Positions 26,284 through 35,281 of a stretch of 64,000 nucleotides of DNA are shown here, one piece after another. A program made the position numbers and the translations under genes. This DNA comes from Rhodobacteraceae bacterium F11138 (GTDB taxonomy: Bacteria; Pseudomonadota; Alphaproteobacteria; Rhodobacterales; Rhodobacteraceae), in assembly GCA_016521575.1 (NCBI GenBank), contig JAEKDP010000001.1:894962-958961 (forward strand), read 5' to 3'. The notes under the pieces were generated by a model that searched no databases, was not told the DNA's origin, and was given only the letters and a program-made list of their open reading frames with translations. Position 1 is the first letter of the stretch; each line of letters begins with the position of its first letter.

Positions 26284-26795
26284 TGGCCCGTTCGCGTCCC
26301 GAACCGATTCAGGTGGTCAAGCAACGCCGCGACGCCGGTCTCAAGGCGCTGGTCGACGGCGTGCCCTATATCCGCTTTCTGGGCATCGAATTCGAACGTC
26401 GCGGAGACGAGCTGACGGCGCTGCTGAACTATGACGACAAATTGATCGGAAACCCGTTCCTGCCCGCCATTCATGGCGGCGTCACGGCGGCATTTCTTGA
26501 AACCACGATGATCATTTCGCTAAGCTGGGCCTATCTGTGGCCGGATATCGAATCCGGCGCGTTCAATCCGGACAACATGACCGCCGAAGACCTGCCCCGC
26601 ATGCCCAAGACGATCAATTTCACCGTCGACTACCTGCGTTCGGGCCTGCCGCGCGACGCCTATGCGCGCGCCGTGGTCAGCCGGTCGGGACGCCGTTATG
26701 CCTCGATGCGGGTCGAGGCGTGGCAAGATAACCGCGACAAGCCCTTTGCCCAGGCCGCGGGGCACTTTCTGATGCCCCAGCGCGACACCGGCTGA
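26283..26795 (+). CDS. PaaI-type thioesterase (hotdog fold) 2
   Basis: A 170-residue hotdog protein starting inside the stop of the first thioesterase. The HGG loop is FLPAIHGGVTAAFLETT (residues about 59-75), and VDYLRSGLPRDAYARA matches the corresponding strand of its neighbour. A longer insertion (residues about 80-105, with PDIESGAFNPDNM) distinguishes it. The two may form a heteromer, since hotdog enzymes work as dimers or tetramers; this is inference from co-translation. Confidence 0.86.
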   Translation: MARSRPEPIQVVKQRRDAGLKALVDGVPYIRFLGIEFERRGDELTALLNYDDKLIGNPFLPAIHGGVTAAFLETTMIISLSWAYLWPDIESGAFNPDNMTAEDLPRMPKTINFTVDYLRSGLPRDAYARAVVSRSGRRYASMRVEAWQDNRDKPFAQAAGHFLMPQRDTG

Positions 26796-26796
26796 C

Positions 26797-28125
26797 ATGG
26801 CCGAAACGCCCCAGAGCATCACCCACCGCCGGGTTCTCAAGATCGCGGTTCCGATTGTCATCTCCAACGCCACGGTGCCGATTCTGGGGGCGGTGGATAC
26901 CGGGGTGGTCGGGCAGCTGGGGCTGGCCGCTCCGATCGGTGCGGTCGGGATCGGGGCAATCATCATCGCGTCGCTGTATTGGTTTTTCGGCTTCTTGCGC
27001 ATGGGAACAACCGGGCTGACCAGTCAGGCGCTGGGGGCCGAGCGCATGGGCGAGGTCGCCGCGATCCTGACCCGTGTCATCCTGATCGGACTGCTGGGCG
27101 GTGCTGCGATCATGCTGTTGCAGGTGCCGCTGTTCTGGGGCGCGTTTCAGGTGTCCCCGGCATCGCCCGAGGTCGAGACACTGGCCCGCGGATACATGCA
27201 GATCCGGGTCTGGTCCGCCCCGGCGGCGATTGCGATCTTCGGCGTGACCGGCTGGCTGATCGCCCAGGAACGCACACGCGGCGTGCTGGTGTTGCAGATC
27301 TGGATGAACGGGCTCAACATCCTGTTGGACCTGTGGTTCGTGCTGGGGCTGGGCTGGGGGGTGAATGGCGTCGCCTTTGCGACGTTCCTGGCGGAATGGA
27401 GCGGTCTTGCGCTGGCGTTGTGGCTGTGCCGGGATGCCTTTGCCAATCCGGCGTGGCGGGATTGGGTGCGGGTGTTTGACCGCGCCCGGCTGCGGCACAT
27501 GCTGCTGATCAATGTCGATATCCTGATCCGTTCGCTGATGCTGATGGCGGTTTTCGTGTCGTTCCTGTTCCTGGGTTCGGGCTTTGGCGACGTGACCCTG
27601 GCGGCCAATCAGGTGCTGTTGCAATTCGTCGAGATCACCGCCTATGCGTTGGACGGGTTCGCCTTTGCCGCCGAGGCGCTGGTCGGACAGGCGGTGGGCG
27701 CGGCCAGCGTCGCCCGTTTGCGGCGCAGCATTCTGCTGGCCTCGGTCTGGGCGGTTGTCGGTACGGTGCTGTTGTCGCTGGCCTTTGCAGTCTGGGGCGG
27801 AACCATCGTGGATGTGATGGCCAAGGCCCCCGAGGTCAGGGCCGAGGCGCGCATCTATCTGCCTTATATGCTGCTGGTGCCGCTGCTGGGGGTCGCCAGC
27901 TGGATGCTGGACGGCGTGTTCATCGGCGCAACCCGCACCAAGGACATGCGCAACATGGCGATCCTGTCAACCGCAGCCTATGTTCTGGCGGCTTGGCTGT
28001 TGGTGCCGGATTACGGCAACCATGGGCTGTGGATCGCGTTTCTGTTGTCCTTTGTCGCACGCGCAATGACCCTGGCAGCCAGATACCCAGCCCTGGAGCG
28101 CGCCACAGAGGCGGGCGCGCGCTAG
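26797..28125 (+). CDS. MATE-family efflux transporter (DinF-like)
   Basis: A 442-residue integral membrane protein with 12 predicted helices in two homologous halves. MATE hallmarks include RRVLKIAVPIVISNATVPILGAVDT at the N-terminus, LRMGTTGLTSQALGA in the first half, and ALDGFAFAAEALVGQAVGA in the second. The acidic residues in these segments fit DinF-type cation-coupled export. It starts one base after the second thioesterase stop and likely shares its transcript. It overlaps the convergent arsC by four bases. Confidence 0.92.
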   Translation: MAETPQSITHRRVLKIAVPIVISNATVPILGAVDTGVVGQLGLAAPIGAVGIGAIIIASLYWFFGFLRMGTTGLTSQALGAERMGEVAAILTRVILIGLLGGAAIMLLQVPLFWGAFQVSPASPEVETLARGYMQIRVWSAPAAIAIFGVTGWLIAQERTRGVLVLQIWMNGLNILLDLWFVLGLGWGVNGVAFATFLAEWSGLALALWLCRDAFANPAWRDWVRVFDRARLRHMLLINVDILIRSLMLMAVFVSFLFLGSGFGDVTLAANQVLLQFVEITAYALDGFAFAAEALVGQAVGAASVARLRRSILLASVWAVVGTVLLSLAFAVWGGTIVDVMAKAPEVRAEARIYLPYMLLVPLLGVASWMLDGVFIGATRTKDMRNMAILSTAAYVLAAWLLVPDYGNHGLWIAFLLSFVARAMTLAARYPALERATEAGAR

Positions 28126-28466
28126 AGAAGCTCAAGCACCTTTTCGGGTGGGCGTCCGATCACGGCGCGGTCGCCGGAAATCGCCAGCGGACGTTCTATC
28201 AGGATGGGGTGATCGGCCATCGCCTGCATCAGAACGGCATCATCGTCCGTTTTGCTCAGCCCCAGTTCGCGAAACAGTTTCTCTGCGGGGCGCATCATGT
28301 CGATCGCCGCCGGATTGCCCAGAGCGGCGCGGGCGCGGGCGATTTCGCCCAGCTCGGGGGCATCCTCAAGATAGCGGCGTTCGCGGAACTCGATTTCGCG
28401 GTCTTGCAGCAGTGCCAATGCCTGCCGCGATTTGGAACAGCGCGGGTTATGCCAGAAATCGATCAC
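28122..28466 (-). CDS. Arsenate reductase family (ArsC/Spx-like) protein
   Basis: A 114-residue thioredoxin-fold protein with Cys10 in [13 protein letters not shown], the ArsC active Cys followed by Ser-Lys-Ser-Arg, and a C-terminal [20 protein letters not shown] segment holding the conserved Arg. In E. coli-type ArsC this Cys reduces arsenate with glutathione/glutaredoxin. No other ars gene is nearby, and the gene is the last of DUF952-pyrD-arsC, so arsenic resistance is only one possibility. Its ATG overlaps the pyrD stop. Confidence 0.87.
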   Translation of the reverse strand: MIDFWHNPRCSKSRQALALLQDREIEFRERRYLEDAPELGEIARARAALGNPAAIDMMRPAEKLFRELGLSKTDDDAVLMQAMADHPILIERPLAISGDRAVIGRPPEKVLELL

Positions 28467-29521
28467 AGCCAGTCCTTTCGTTTGCTGGCCACGGCCTGGG
28501 CCACGTTGGTGAAACCGTCACGTTCCAGCAACCGGTCCAGCCCATTGGCGATGTCCTGCGCCAGCGAAAATCCGCCAAAAACCAGTGCAGTGTAGAATTG
28601 CACAGCAGAGGCTCCGGCGCAGATCTTGTCATAGGCCTGTTGGGCCGAGCCGATGCCCCCGACACCGATCAACGGAACAGCACCGTCCAGATGCTCACTG
28701 AGCCGGGCCAGAACACGGGTGGATTTGTCAAACAACGGGGCGCCGGACAAGCCGCCGGCCTGATCGCGATCAGGACCGTGCAAACCGGTGCGCGCCAGCG
28801 TCGTGTTGGTGGCAATCACCGCATCGATACGCGTTTCGCGCGCCACCTCGGCGATGTCGGCCAGTTCATCCGGGGTCAGATCGGGGGCGATCTTGAGAAA
28901 CACGGGAATTCGCCGGGGCAGCGCGTCGCGGGTTTCCAGCACCCGGCCCAGCAGCGCGGACAATGCCGCCTTGCCCTGCAGGTCGCGCAGTTTTTCGGTG
29001 TTGGGCGATGATACGTTGACAGTGGCAAAATCCAGATCCGCGCCGCAATGGCCCAGGACGCTGGCAAAATCGCCCGACCGGTCGTCGCTGTCCTTGTTAG
29101 CCCCCAGATTCAGCCCGATCACGGCATCGGCGGGACGTCGGGCCAGACGTGCGCCGATGGCGGCCATGCCATCGTTGTTGAACCCGAAGCGATTGATCGC
29201 CGCGCGGTCCTGCGTCAGGCGGAACAGGCGCGGGCGCGGGTTGCCCGGCTGTGCGCGCGGGGTGGCGGCCCCGACCTCGATGAAACCGAACCCGGCGCGC
29301 GACAACGGACGCAGGGCGGTGGCGTTCTTGTCAAACCCCGCCGCCAGCCCGACCGGATTGGGCAGTTCCAACCCGGCGACGCTGCAACGCAACCGATCCG
29401 ACGTCACCGGTCCGGGTGTCGGAGTCAGCCCGCTTTGCAGGGCGCGAATCGCCAGCCCGTGCGCGGTTTCGGGATCAAGGCGGTGCAACATTGCCAGCCC
29501 CAGCTTTTCCAGCGGGTTCAT
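28463..29521 (-). CDS. pyrD: Dihydroorotate dehydrogenase (quinone), class 2
   Basis: A 352-residue FMN enzyme of pyrimidine synthesis. Class 2 features: an N-terminal membrane-associating helical extension (residues about 1-35), [24 protein letters not shown], the catalytic Ser in [15 protein letters not shown], and FMN phosphate sites IGVGGIGS and YTALVFGG. It oxidises dihydroorotate to orotate and passes electrons to quinone at the inner membrane. It overlaps both neighbours by four bases (DUF952 upstream, arsC downstream). Confidence 0.96.
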   Translation of the reverse strand: MNPLEKLGLAMLHRLDPETAHGLAIRALQSGLTPTPGPVTSDRLRCSVAGLELPNPVGLAAGFDKNATALRPLSRAGFGFIEVGAATPRAQPGNPRPRLFRLTQDRAAINRFGFNNDGMAAIGARLARRPADAVIGLNLGANKDSDDRSGDFASVLGHCGADLDFATVNVSSPNTEKLRDLQGKAALSALLGRVLETRDALPRRIPVFLKIAPDLTPDELADIAEVARETRIDAVIATNTTLARTGLHGPDRDQAGGLSGAPLFDKSTRVLARLSEHLDGAVPLIGVGGIGSAQQAYDKICAGASAVQFYTALVFGGFSLAQDIANGLDRLLERDGFTNVAQAVASKRKDWL

Positions 29522-29856
29522 ACCATGTCGCCCGGAAAAACGTGTTGCCCGTCCACCAGAGGAAGAGGCTTGGCCCAAAGCACTTCGTTCAGCCGCAGAG
29601 CGCGGTAGAGATGCGGAAACAGCGCGCCGCCGCGCGAGGTTTCCCATTTCAGCGCATCGCCCAGATTGTCGGCGTCCAGCGCCAGCAAGATCAGACCGTC
29701 GACCCCGGCAAAATGCTTGGCGGCGGTTTCGGCGGCTTGCGCTGCGGTGGAAAAATGCACGAATCCATCGGCCAGATCGACCGGCGCACCCAGGGTTTCC
29801 CCCGATGCCTGAAGTGCGGCCCATTCATCGGGGCGGAAAATCTTGTAGATCAACAT
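29518..29856 (-). CDS. DUF952 protein
   Basis: A 112-residue protein of the DUF952 family: [16 protein letters not shown] at the start, the conserved [22 protein letters not shown] segment (residues about 31-52), and [23 protein letters not shown]952 proteins are small cytoplasmic proteins with an ADP-ribosyltransferase-like outline and no proven function. It begins the DUF952-pyrD-arsC operon. The start at 29856 is preferred over the Met at 29868 because MLIYKIF is the family-typical beginning. Confidence 0.88.
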   Translation of the reverse strand: MLIYKIFRPDEWAALQASGETLGAPVDLADGFVHFSTAAQAAETAAKHFAGVDGLILLALDADNLGDALKWETSRGGALFPHLYRALRLNEVLWAKPLPLVDGQHVFPGDMV

Positions 29857-29944
29857 GGCCCAGGTCATGCCCCGCGCGGTTTGACGGGTCAAGCCGGTTT
29901 GGTGCGCCGGTATCGCAGCGAATGGTGCATGATATGGAGCATGG

Positions 29945-29968
29945 GGCTTTGACATCGGCTTTGACACC
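29945..29968. repeat. 12-bp tandem repeat upstream of the 5'-nucleotidase gene
   Basis: GGCTTTGACATC (29945-29956) is directly followed by GGCTTTGACACC (29957-29968), one mismatch. It lies 60-83 bp before the nucleotidase ATG in the divergent promoter region. Tandem half-sites of this kind are used by OmpR/PhoB-type regulators, but the 12-bp period and sequence do not match the PhoB box as I know it. Confidence 0.4.
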
Positions 29969-30027
29969 GGCGTGAAAGCGGCGCACGATCCGGCCAAAGT
30001 CGCAACACAAGGACAGGGAGATTCCTC

Positions 30028-31605
30028 ATGCTGACCCGACTTCTGGCCTCTGCCGCCGCACTTGGGCTGACCGCGGGCATGGCCGCCGCCGACTACCAGC
30101 TGACCATTCTGCACACCAATGATTTCCATGCCAGGTTTGAACCGATCAGCAAGTATGACAGCGGCTGCGAACCCGAGGACAACGCCGAAGGCAAGTGTTT
30201 CGGGGGCACCGCCCGGCTGGTCACGGCGATTGCGGATGCCCGGGCGCGGTCGGACAATGCGATTCTGGTCGACGGCGGGGATCAGTTCCAGGGCACGCTT
30301 TTCTATACCTATTACAAGGGCAAGGTCGCGGCCGAGATGATGAACAGACTGGGCTATGACGCCATGACCGTGGGCAACCACGAATTTGACGATGGACCCG
30401 AAGTGCTGCGCGGGTTCATGGATGCGGTGGATTTCCCGGTGCTGATGTCCAATGCCGATGTCTCGGCCGAGGCACAGCTGGCTGGAACGTTGCGAAAATC
30501 CACCGTGATCGAACGCGGTGGCGAAAAGCTGGGTCTGATCGGGCTGACCCCCGAAGATACCGATGATCTGGCCGCACCCGGGCCCAACATCACGTTTTCG
30601 GACCCGGTTGCCGCGGTTCAGGCCGAAGTCGACAGGCTGACTGCGGACGGGGTCAACAAGATCATCGTGCTCAGCCATTCGGGGTTTCATGTGGACCAAA
30701 GGGTGGCGGCAGAAACCACCGGGGTCGATGTGATCGTGGGCGGCCATTCCAATACGCTGCTCAGCAACACCTATGACGACGCGGCGGGGCCGTATCCGAC
30801 GATGGTGGGGGATACGGCGATCGTGCAGGCCTATGCCTATGGGAAATTCCTGGGCGAATTGAATGTGACGTTTGATGACGACGGCAAGCTGACACAGGCC
30901 ACTGGCGATCCGATTATCATGGACGGCTCTGTGGTGCAGGATGACGCGACCGTCGCGCGGATCGCCGAACTGGCGGTGCCACTGGACGAAATCCGCAACA
31001 AGGTCGTGGCCGAAACCGCCGCGCCTGTCGAGGGTGGCCGCGACATTTGCCGACTTCAGGAATGCGCGATGGGCAATCTGGTCGCCGACGCGATGCTGGC
31101 GCGGGTCGCGGATCAGGGGGTGCAGATTGCGATTGTCAACTCCGGCGGGCTGCGTGCCGGGATCGATGCGGGCGAGGTGACCATGGGCGAGGTGCTGACT
31201 GTCCTGCCTTTTCAGAACACGCTGTCGACGTTCCGGATCAGCGGTCAGACGGTGATCGACGCGCTGGAAAATGGCGTCAGTCAGGTCGAAGAGGTCAAAG
31301 GCCGGTTTCCACAGGTGGCGGGTCTGACTTTTGTCTGGGACCCTTCGGTTGCCGCGAATGAAGGCCGCATCGTCGAGGTCATGGTTGCTTCGGAAGACGG
31401 GTTTGTCCCGATCGACCCGGCGGCCAGCTATCTGGCCGTGACCAACAATTACGTCCGCAATGGTGGCGACGGGTACAGAATGTTCGCCGGCGATGACAAG
31501 GATGCCTATGATTATGGGCCTGATCTGGCGGATGTGACGGCCGAATACCTGATCGAAAACGCCCCGTATCAGCCCTATCTGGACGGGCGGATCAGCCAGA
31601 AATAG
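30028..31605 (+). CDS. Periplasmic 5'-nucleotidase / metallophosphoesterase (UshA-like)
   Basis: A 525-residue exported enzyme: signal peptide (residues 1-21, cleaved at AAA), metallophosphatase domain with ILHTNDFHARFEP, VDGGDQFQGT, VGNHEFDDG and GGHSNT metal-ligand motifs, then a 5'-nucleotidase C-terminal domain with NLVADAMLA, NSGGLRAGIDAG and TNNYVRNGGDGY. It dephosphorylates nucleotides or related phosphomonoesters in the periplasm. The insertion DSGCEPEDNAEGKCFGG after the first motif holds two Cys probably in a disulfide. AGGGAG precedes the ATG. Monocistronic. Confidence 0.93.
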   Translation: MLTRLLASAAALGLTAGMAAADYQLTILHTNDFHARFEPISKYDSGCEPEDNAEGKCFGGTARLVTAIADARARSDNAILVDGGDQFQGTLFYTYYKGKVAAEMMNRLGYDAMTVGNHEFDDGPEVLRGFMDAVDFPVLMSNADVSAEAQLAGTLRKSTVIERGGEKLGLIGLTPEDTDDLAAPGPNITFSDPVAAVQAEVDRLTADGVNKIIVLSHSGFHVDQRVAAETTGVDVIVGGHSNTLLSNTYDDAAGPYPTMVGDTAIVQAYAYGKFLGELNVTFDDDGKLTQATGDPIIMDGSVVQDDATVARIAELAVPLDEIRNKVVAETAAPVEGGRDICRLQECAMGNLVADAMLARVADQGVQIAIVNSGGLRAGIDAGEVTMGEVLTVLPFQNTLSTFRISGQTVIDALENGVSQVEEVKGRFPQVAGLTFVWDPSVAANEGRIVEVMVASEDGFVPIDPAASYLAVTNNYVRNGGDGYRMFAGDDKDAYDYGPDLADVTAEYLIENAPYQPYLDGRISQK

Positions 31606-31706
31606 CAAACGTTCTGTGGTCGCGGGCCTTCGAGGCGAAGGGCGGCGGGATCATGGTCGGGCGATCGCGGTCTTTCGCGTCCTGCCCGGGCGGGGTACAG
31701 GGGGGC

Positions 31707-32786
31707 ATGTCGCTTCGATTTGAAACCCTGACCGCGCTCCTGAACCACGGCTTTGACACGGTGATCGACGTGCGCAGCCCCGCCGAATTTGCCGAAGATC
31801 ATGTGCCCGGCGCGATCAACCTGCCGGTGCTGGACAACCGCGAACGGGCCGAGGTCGGCACGATCTATAAACAGCAAAGCCCGTTTCTGGCGCGCAAGCT
31901 GGGTGCGGCGATGGTTTTCCGCAACGCGGCGCATCATGTCGAGACCACCCTGAAAGATCACGGCGGCGGCTGGCGGCCGTTGGTCTATTGCTGGCGCGGC
32001 GGTCAGCGGTCGGGGTCTTTCGGCTGGATGCTGGAACAGATCGGTTGGCGGTCCGAGGTGATCGAGGGCGGCTATCGCAGCTATCGCCGGTTGGTTAGCG
32101 CGATGCTGTATGATCGGCCGTTGCCGCATCCTCTGATCGCGCTGGACGGGTACACGGGCACGGCCAAGACCGATTTGCTGCACATGATGCAGGCGCGCGG
32201 CGTGCAGGTGCTGGATCTAGAAGGTCTGGCGGGGCATCGCGGGTCGATTCTGGGGCAAATGCCCGGGGGGCAACCCAGCCAGAAAGCCTTTGAAACCCGG
32301 CTGGCGATGACATTGACCGCCCTGGACCCGTCACGTCCGGTCCTGATCGAGGCCGAGTCCAGCAAGATCGGTCGGTTGATCGTGCCGCCCAGCCTTTGGG
32401 GCGCGCTCAAACGGGCCCCCCGCATCACCGTCACCGCCCCGATCGAGACACGGGCGGCGTATCTGGCGCGGGCCTATCATGACGTTCTGGCCGATTCCGA
32501 GGCTCTGAAATCGCTGCTGGACAATCTGCGGGTCTATCGCGGCCATGACATCGTGGATGGATGGTTCGCGCAGATTGATGCCGCAGACAGAACGGGGCTG
32601 ACCCGTGCCTTGATGGTACAGCATTATGATCCGTCTTATGACAAGTCCAGAAAGGCCGTCGATGCGCCTGTGCTGGCCCGGCTGCACACCGGCGCGCTGG
32701 ATATGGCGGGGCTGGAATGCGTGGCGGCCCGGATTGAACGGCTGTTGGCAGAAAACCCTCAGCCGCCCGTGGTCAGCGACAGCTGA
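31707..32786 (+). CDS. mnmH: tRNA 2-selenouridine synthase
   Basis: A 359-residue SelU/MnmH. The N-terminal rhodanese domain has catalytic Cys95 in YCWRGGQRSGS, and the C-terminal P-loop domain has GYTGTAKT (148-155; an Ala replaces the third Gly). It replaces sulfur by selenium in 5-substituted 2-thiouridine at the wobble position of tRNAs for Lys, Glu and Gln, using selenophosphate from SelD. Shine-Dalgarno AGGGGGG precedes the ATG. It converges on selD and the two reading frames overlap by 28 bp at their 3' ends. Confidence 0.93.
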   Translation: MSLRFETLTALLNHGFDTVIDVRSPAEFAEDHVPGAINLPVLDNRERAEVGTIYKQQSPFLARKLGAAMVFRNAAHHVETTLKDHGGGWRPLVYCWRGGQRSGSFGWMLEQIGWRSEVIEGGYRSYRRLVSAMLYDRPLPHPLIALDGYTGTAKTDLLHMMQARGVQVLDLEGLAGHRGSILGQMPGGQPSQKAFETRLAMTLTALDPSRPVLIEAESSKIGRLIVPPSLWGALKRAPRITVTAPIETRAAYLARAYHDVLADSEALKSLLDNLRVYRGHDIVDGWFAQIDAADRTGLTRALMVQHYDPSYDKSRKAVDAPVLARLHTGALDMAGLECVAARIERLLAENPQPPVVSDS

Positions 32787-34924
32787 ACAGGCCCGTGCGT
32801 CAGTTCTCCGATGCGGGCCGCCGGATACCCGGCCGCACACAATTGCTTCAATGTGGCGTCGGCATCTTTCGCGGCAACCGCGGCCAGCAGGCCACCGGCG
32901 GTTTGCGGGTCGAACAGCAGATCGGCAGCACCACCTTCGGGCAGCGTCGGAACAAGGGATCGATTAGCCGTGAAAAGGGTTGAACGGACCCCGGTCCGGG
33001 CCATTTCCAACGCGCCATCCATCAGTGGGATCGCCTCGGGGTTCAACCGCGCGCCGGTGCCCGAGGCTGCGCAAAGTCCCTGCAGATGGCCCGCCAGCCC
33101 AAAGCCGGTGATATCGGTCATTGCATGGGCCTGGCCCAACAGGCGCGACGCCATGCCCTGGGCCTGTGTCATCAACTCAAGCGCCCCGGCGATCCAGGTG
33201 CCTTTGGCCTGCCCCGCCATTTCCGCCGCCATCAGGACGCCGCTGCCCAGTGGTTTGGTCAGGATCAGCGCATCGCCGGGTTGTCCGCCCGCAAGCGTGA
33301 TCGGCGGCTTCGGGCACAATCCGGTCAGGGTAAAGCCGATGGTCAGTTCACTGCCGACCGATGTGTGCCCCCCGACGATCTGCGCGCCTGCGTCGTTCAT
33401 GACCGAATTGGCTGCCTGCATGATTTCCAGCAGCATCCGCTGCTGCATCGGCTCAGACAGGCGCGGCAGGATGAGCGTGACCGTCGCCGCCTGTGGATCG
33501 GCCCCCATCGCCCAGATGTCCCCCAGGGCGTGGACTGCGGCAATGCGGGTCATGACCACGGGGTCTTCAACCATCGCGCGCAGATGGTCCGAGGTCATGA
33601 CCTGTCGCGCCCCGCCGGTGTGCAGTAACGCCGCATCGTCGCCCGGCAGGGGTGTGATGTCGTCACGCCGCCCGGTCGGCAGGGTGGCCAGAACATCGTC
33701 CAGCGCGCGCTTGCCCACCTTGGCGCCACATCCGCCGCACATCGGCTTGTTGCCCATCGCTTCGGCCAGTCCGGTCGTGTGGACCGCAGGCAGATCGGCC
33801 AGACCCATGACCGGCAGATCCCGGAACCTGTTCATGAACTTCCGGTCGATGTGATCCTTCCAGCGCCACATCATGGATCCGCTCAGCGGGATTCCGAACC
33901 GTTCCGCCAGAGCGGATTTGCCGCCCAGCGATATCAGTTTCAAATAGTCGGTTTGCGCATGGTAGGGGCGCATGGCGCCGTCGCTCAGGGTGGCGCATAT
34001 ATTGTCGAACAGCACCGGGGCCTGCCGGACTGCGTAGACACCGGCCTTGGGCCGGGGAGAGCGGGTCAGATGCGCGCAATCCCCCACCGCAAAGACCGAA
34101 GGGTCGCTGCTTTGCAGGGCCGCATTGACCGAAATGAACCCGTTGTGCAGCGCAAGACCGGTCTCTGCCAGCCAGTCATGGGGCCGTGCCCCGGCGGCAC
34201 CGGCCACGAAGTTGGCCTTCACAGTACGGCCATCCGCCAACTGAATCGCGCGCTTGGTGATCGCGGTGACGTCGCATTGTGTCAGAACGGCAATTCCCAG
34301 ATCCTGCATGTGGTGCAAAATGCGCTGGCGCGCGCCGGGTCCGATCGTTTCCAGCGCATCGGACCGATCGATCAGCGTCACCTTTGCGTCGCGATCGCGC
34401 AGCGCATAAGCCATCGCCATGGCCAGTTCCGCGCCCGCGACGCCGGCACCCAGCACGGCCACAAGTGGCGGTTCCGGTCGTTGCAGGAACGCGTGCCACC
34501 GCGCCGCGAAACGACCCAGCGGTTTGGCGGGCATTGCATGTTCGGCAAAGCCGGGCAGCGCAGGCATGTCCGATGTGATCCCGACATCGACCGAGCAGAC
34601 ATCGAATGCGATAGGGGGGCGGTCGGGCAGGATGACGTGGCGGGTGTTCAGATCGATACCCTGTGCCGCCCCCAGCACGATCCGCGCTCCGGCGAACCGC
34701 GCCAGCCGGATCAGGTCGATGTCCAGCTCATCCCGCGCATAGTGACCGGCGGCAAAACCGGGCAGCATCCCCGAATACGCCGCTGTGGGGCCGGGGGCGA
34801 TCAGTGTGACCCGCGCGCCGGGCAGGGGGCGCATGCCCCACTGACGCAGAAACAGCGCGTGCGTATGGCCTCCGCCGATCAGGACCAGATCATGAGTAAG
34901 GGGAAGATCGGGCGGCTGCTGCAT
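32759..34924 (-). CDS. selD: Selenide, water dikinase fused to an FAD-dependent oxidoreductase
   Basis: A 721-residue fusion. Residues 1-380 form an NDH-2-like FAD/NAD(P) disulfide-type oxidoreductase (LIGGGHTHALF at residues 15-25, LGAGVAGAELAMAMAY, FAVGDCAHL). Residues about 390-721 are SelD, with the active-site segment MCGGCGAKVGKRA (Cys and Lys), PGDDAAL, NDAGAQIVGGHTS and TDITGFGLAGHL. SelD makes selenophosphate from selenide and ATP; the oxidoreductase half may reduce the selenium substrate. Only mnmH is present as user in this window; selA and selB are not seen here. Confidence 0.94.
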   Translation of the reverse strand: MQQPPDLPLTHDLVLIGGGHTHALFLRQWGMRPLPGARVTLIAPGPTAAYSGMLPGFAAGHYARDELDIDLIRLARFAGARIVLGAAQGIDLNTRHVILPDRPPIAFDVCSVDVGITSDMPALPGFAEHAMPAKPLGRFAARWHAFLQRPEPPLVAVLGAGVAGAELAMAMAYALRDRDAKVTLIDRSDALETIGPGARQRILHHMQDLGIAVLTQCDVTAITKRAIQLADGRTVKANFVAGAAGARPHDWLAETGLALHNGFISVNAALQSSDPSVFAVGDCAHLTRSPRPKAGVYAVRQAPVLFDNICATLSDGAMRPYHAQTDYLKLISLGGKSALAERFGIPLSGSMMWRWKDHIDRKFMNRFRDLPVMGLADLPAVHTTGLAEAMGNKPMCGGCGAKVGKRALDDVLATLPTGRRDDITPLPGDDAALLHTGGARQVMTSDHLRAMVEDPVVMTRIAAVHALGDIWAMGADPQAATVTLILPRLSEPMQQRMLLEIMQAANSVMNDAGAQIVGGHTSVGSELTIGFTLTGLCPKPPITLAGGQPGDALILTKPLGSGVLMAAEMAGQAKGTWIAGALELMTQAQGMASRLLGQAHAMTDITGFGLAGHLQGLCAASGTGARLNPEAIPLMDGALEMARTGVRSTLFTANRSLVPTLPEGGAADLLFDPQTAGGLLAAVAAKDADATLKQLCAAGYPAARIGELTHGPVQLSLTTGG

Positions 34925-35281
34925 GTTTCCGTTCTAGCCGGTTCTGCCCCATGCGCAAGATTTCCTTGCCGCCACCCACCCCAAACCGGATCTGTGATCG
35001 GCGATCCCCGCCCTGTTCCGGCGGTATGACGCTGTGGTCACATCGCCGTGACGGGGATTGCGGGACGGCGCGTGTCGGGCAATCTGCTCCGGCAATCAAA
35101 CCGGAGTCCGAATGCAACACGAAATCCTTGGCCAATCAAATCGCCTGAACCGGCCTGGCAGACCGGAGTATCGGACCTCTGTGCGGGCTGAAGGCCAGGC
35201 CGCTCTGACTGCAGCGGGTCCTGGGCAGGCCGGTGCCCACGGCGGTATTGCCCGGTGACGGCACAAACGCAGGACATCGAC
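34925..35281. other. 357-bp gap between selD and opgC
   Basis: No gene is supported; the frames are short and lack motifs. It must hold the divergent promoters of selD and the opg operon. The only element I can point to is GTCAC (35037-35041) and GTGAC (35048-35052), an inverted repeat with a 6-base spacer, similar in form to the one between the two MerR genes. Confidence 0.4.

Noticed and set aside
29518..31608. 696-codon minus-strand frame covering the 5'-nucleotidase gene
   Set aside because: Only its last 112 codons are real (the DUF952 protein); the rest is antisense to a motif-rich enzyme with a signal peptide.
32140..32170. Defective P-loop in mnmH (Ala in place of the third Gly)
   Set aside because: I recall GYTGTAKT-type loops as normal variants in alphaproteobacterial MnmH, so it is not evidence of loss of function.
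35037..35052. GTCAC-N6-GTGAC as a shared regulator site with the MerR intergenic region
   Set aside because: Only five bases per arm agree, and the functional contexts are unrelated; too weak to claim a common regulon.
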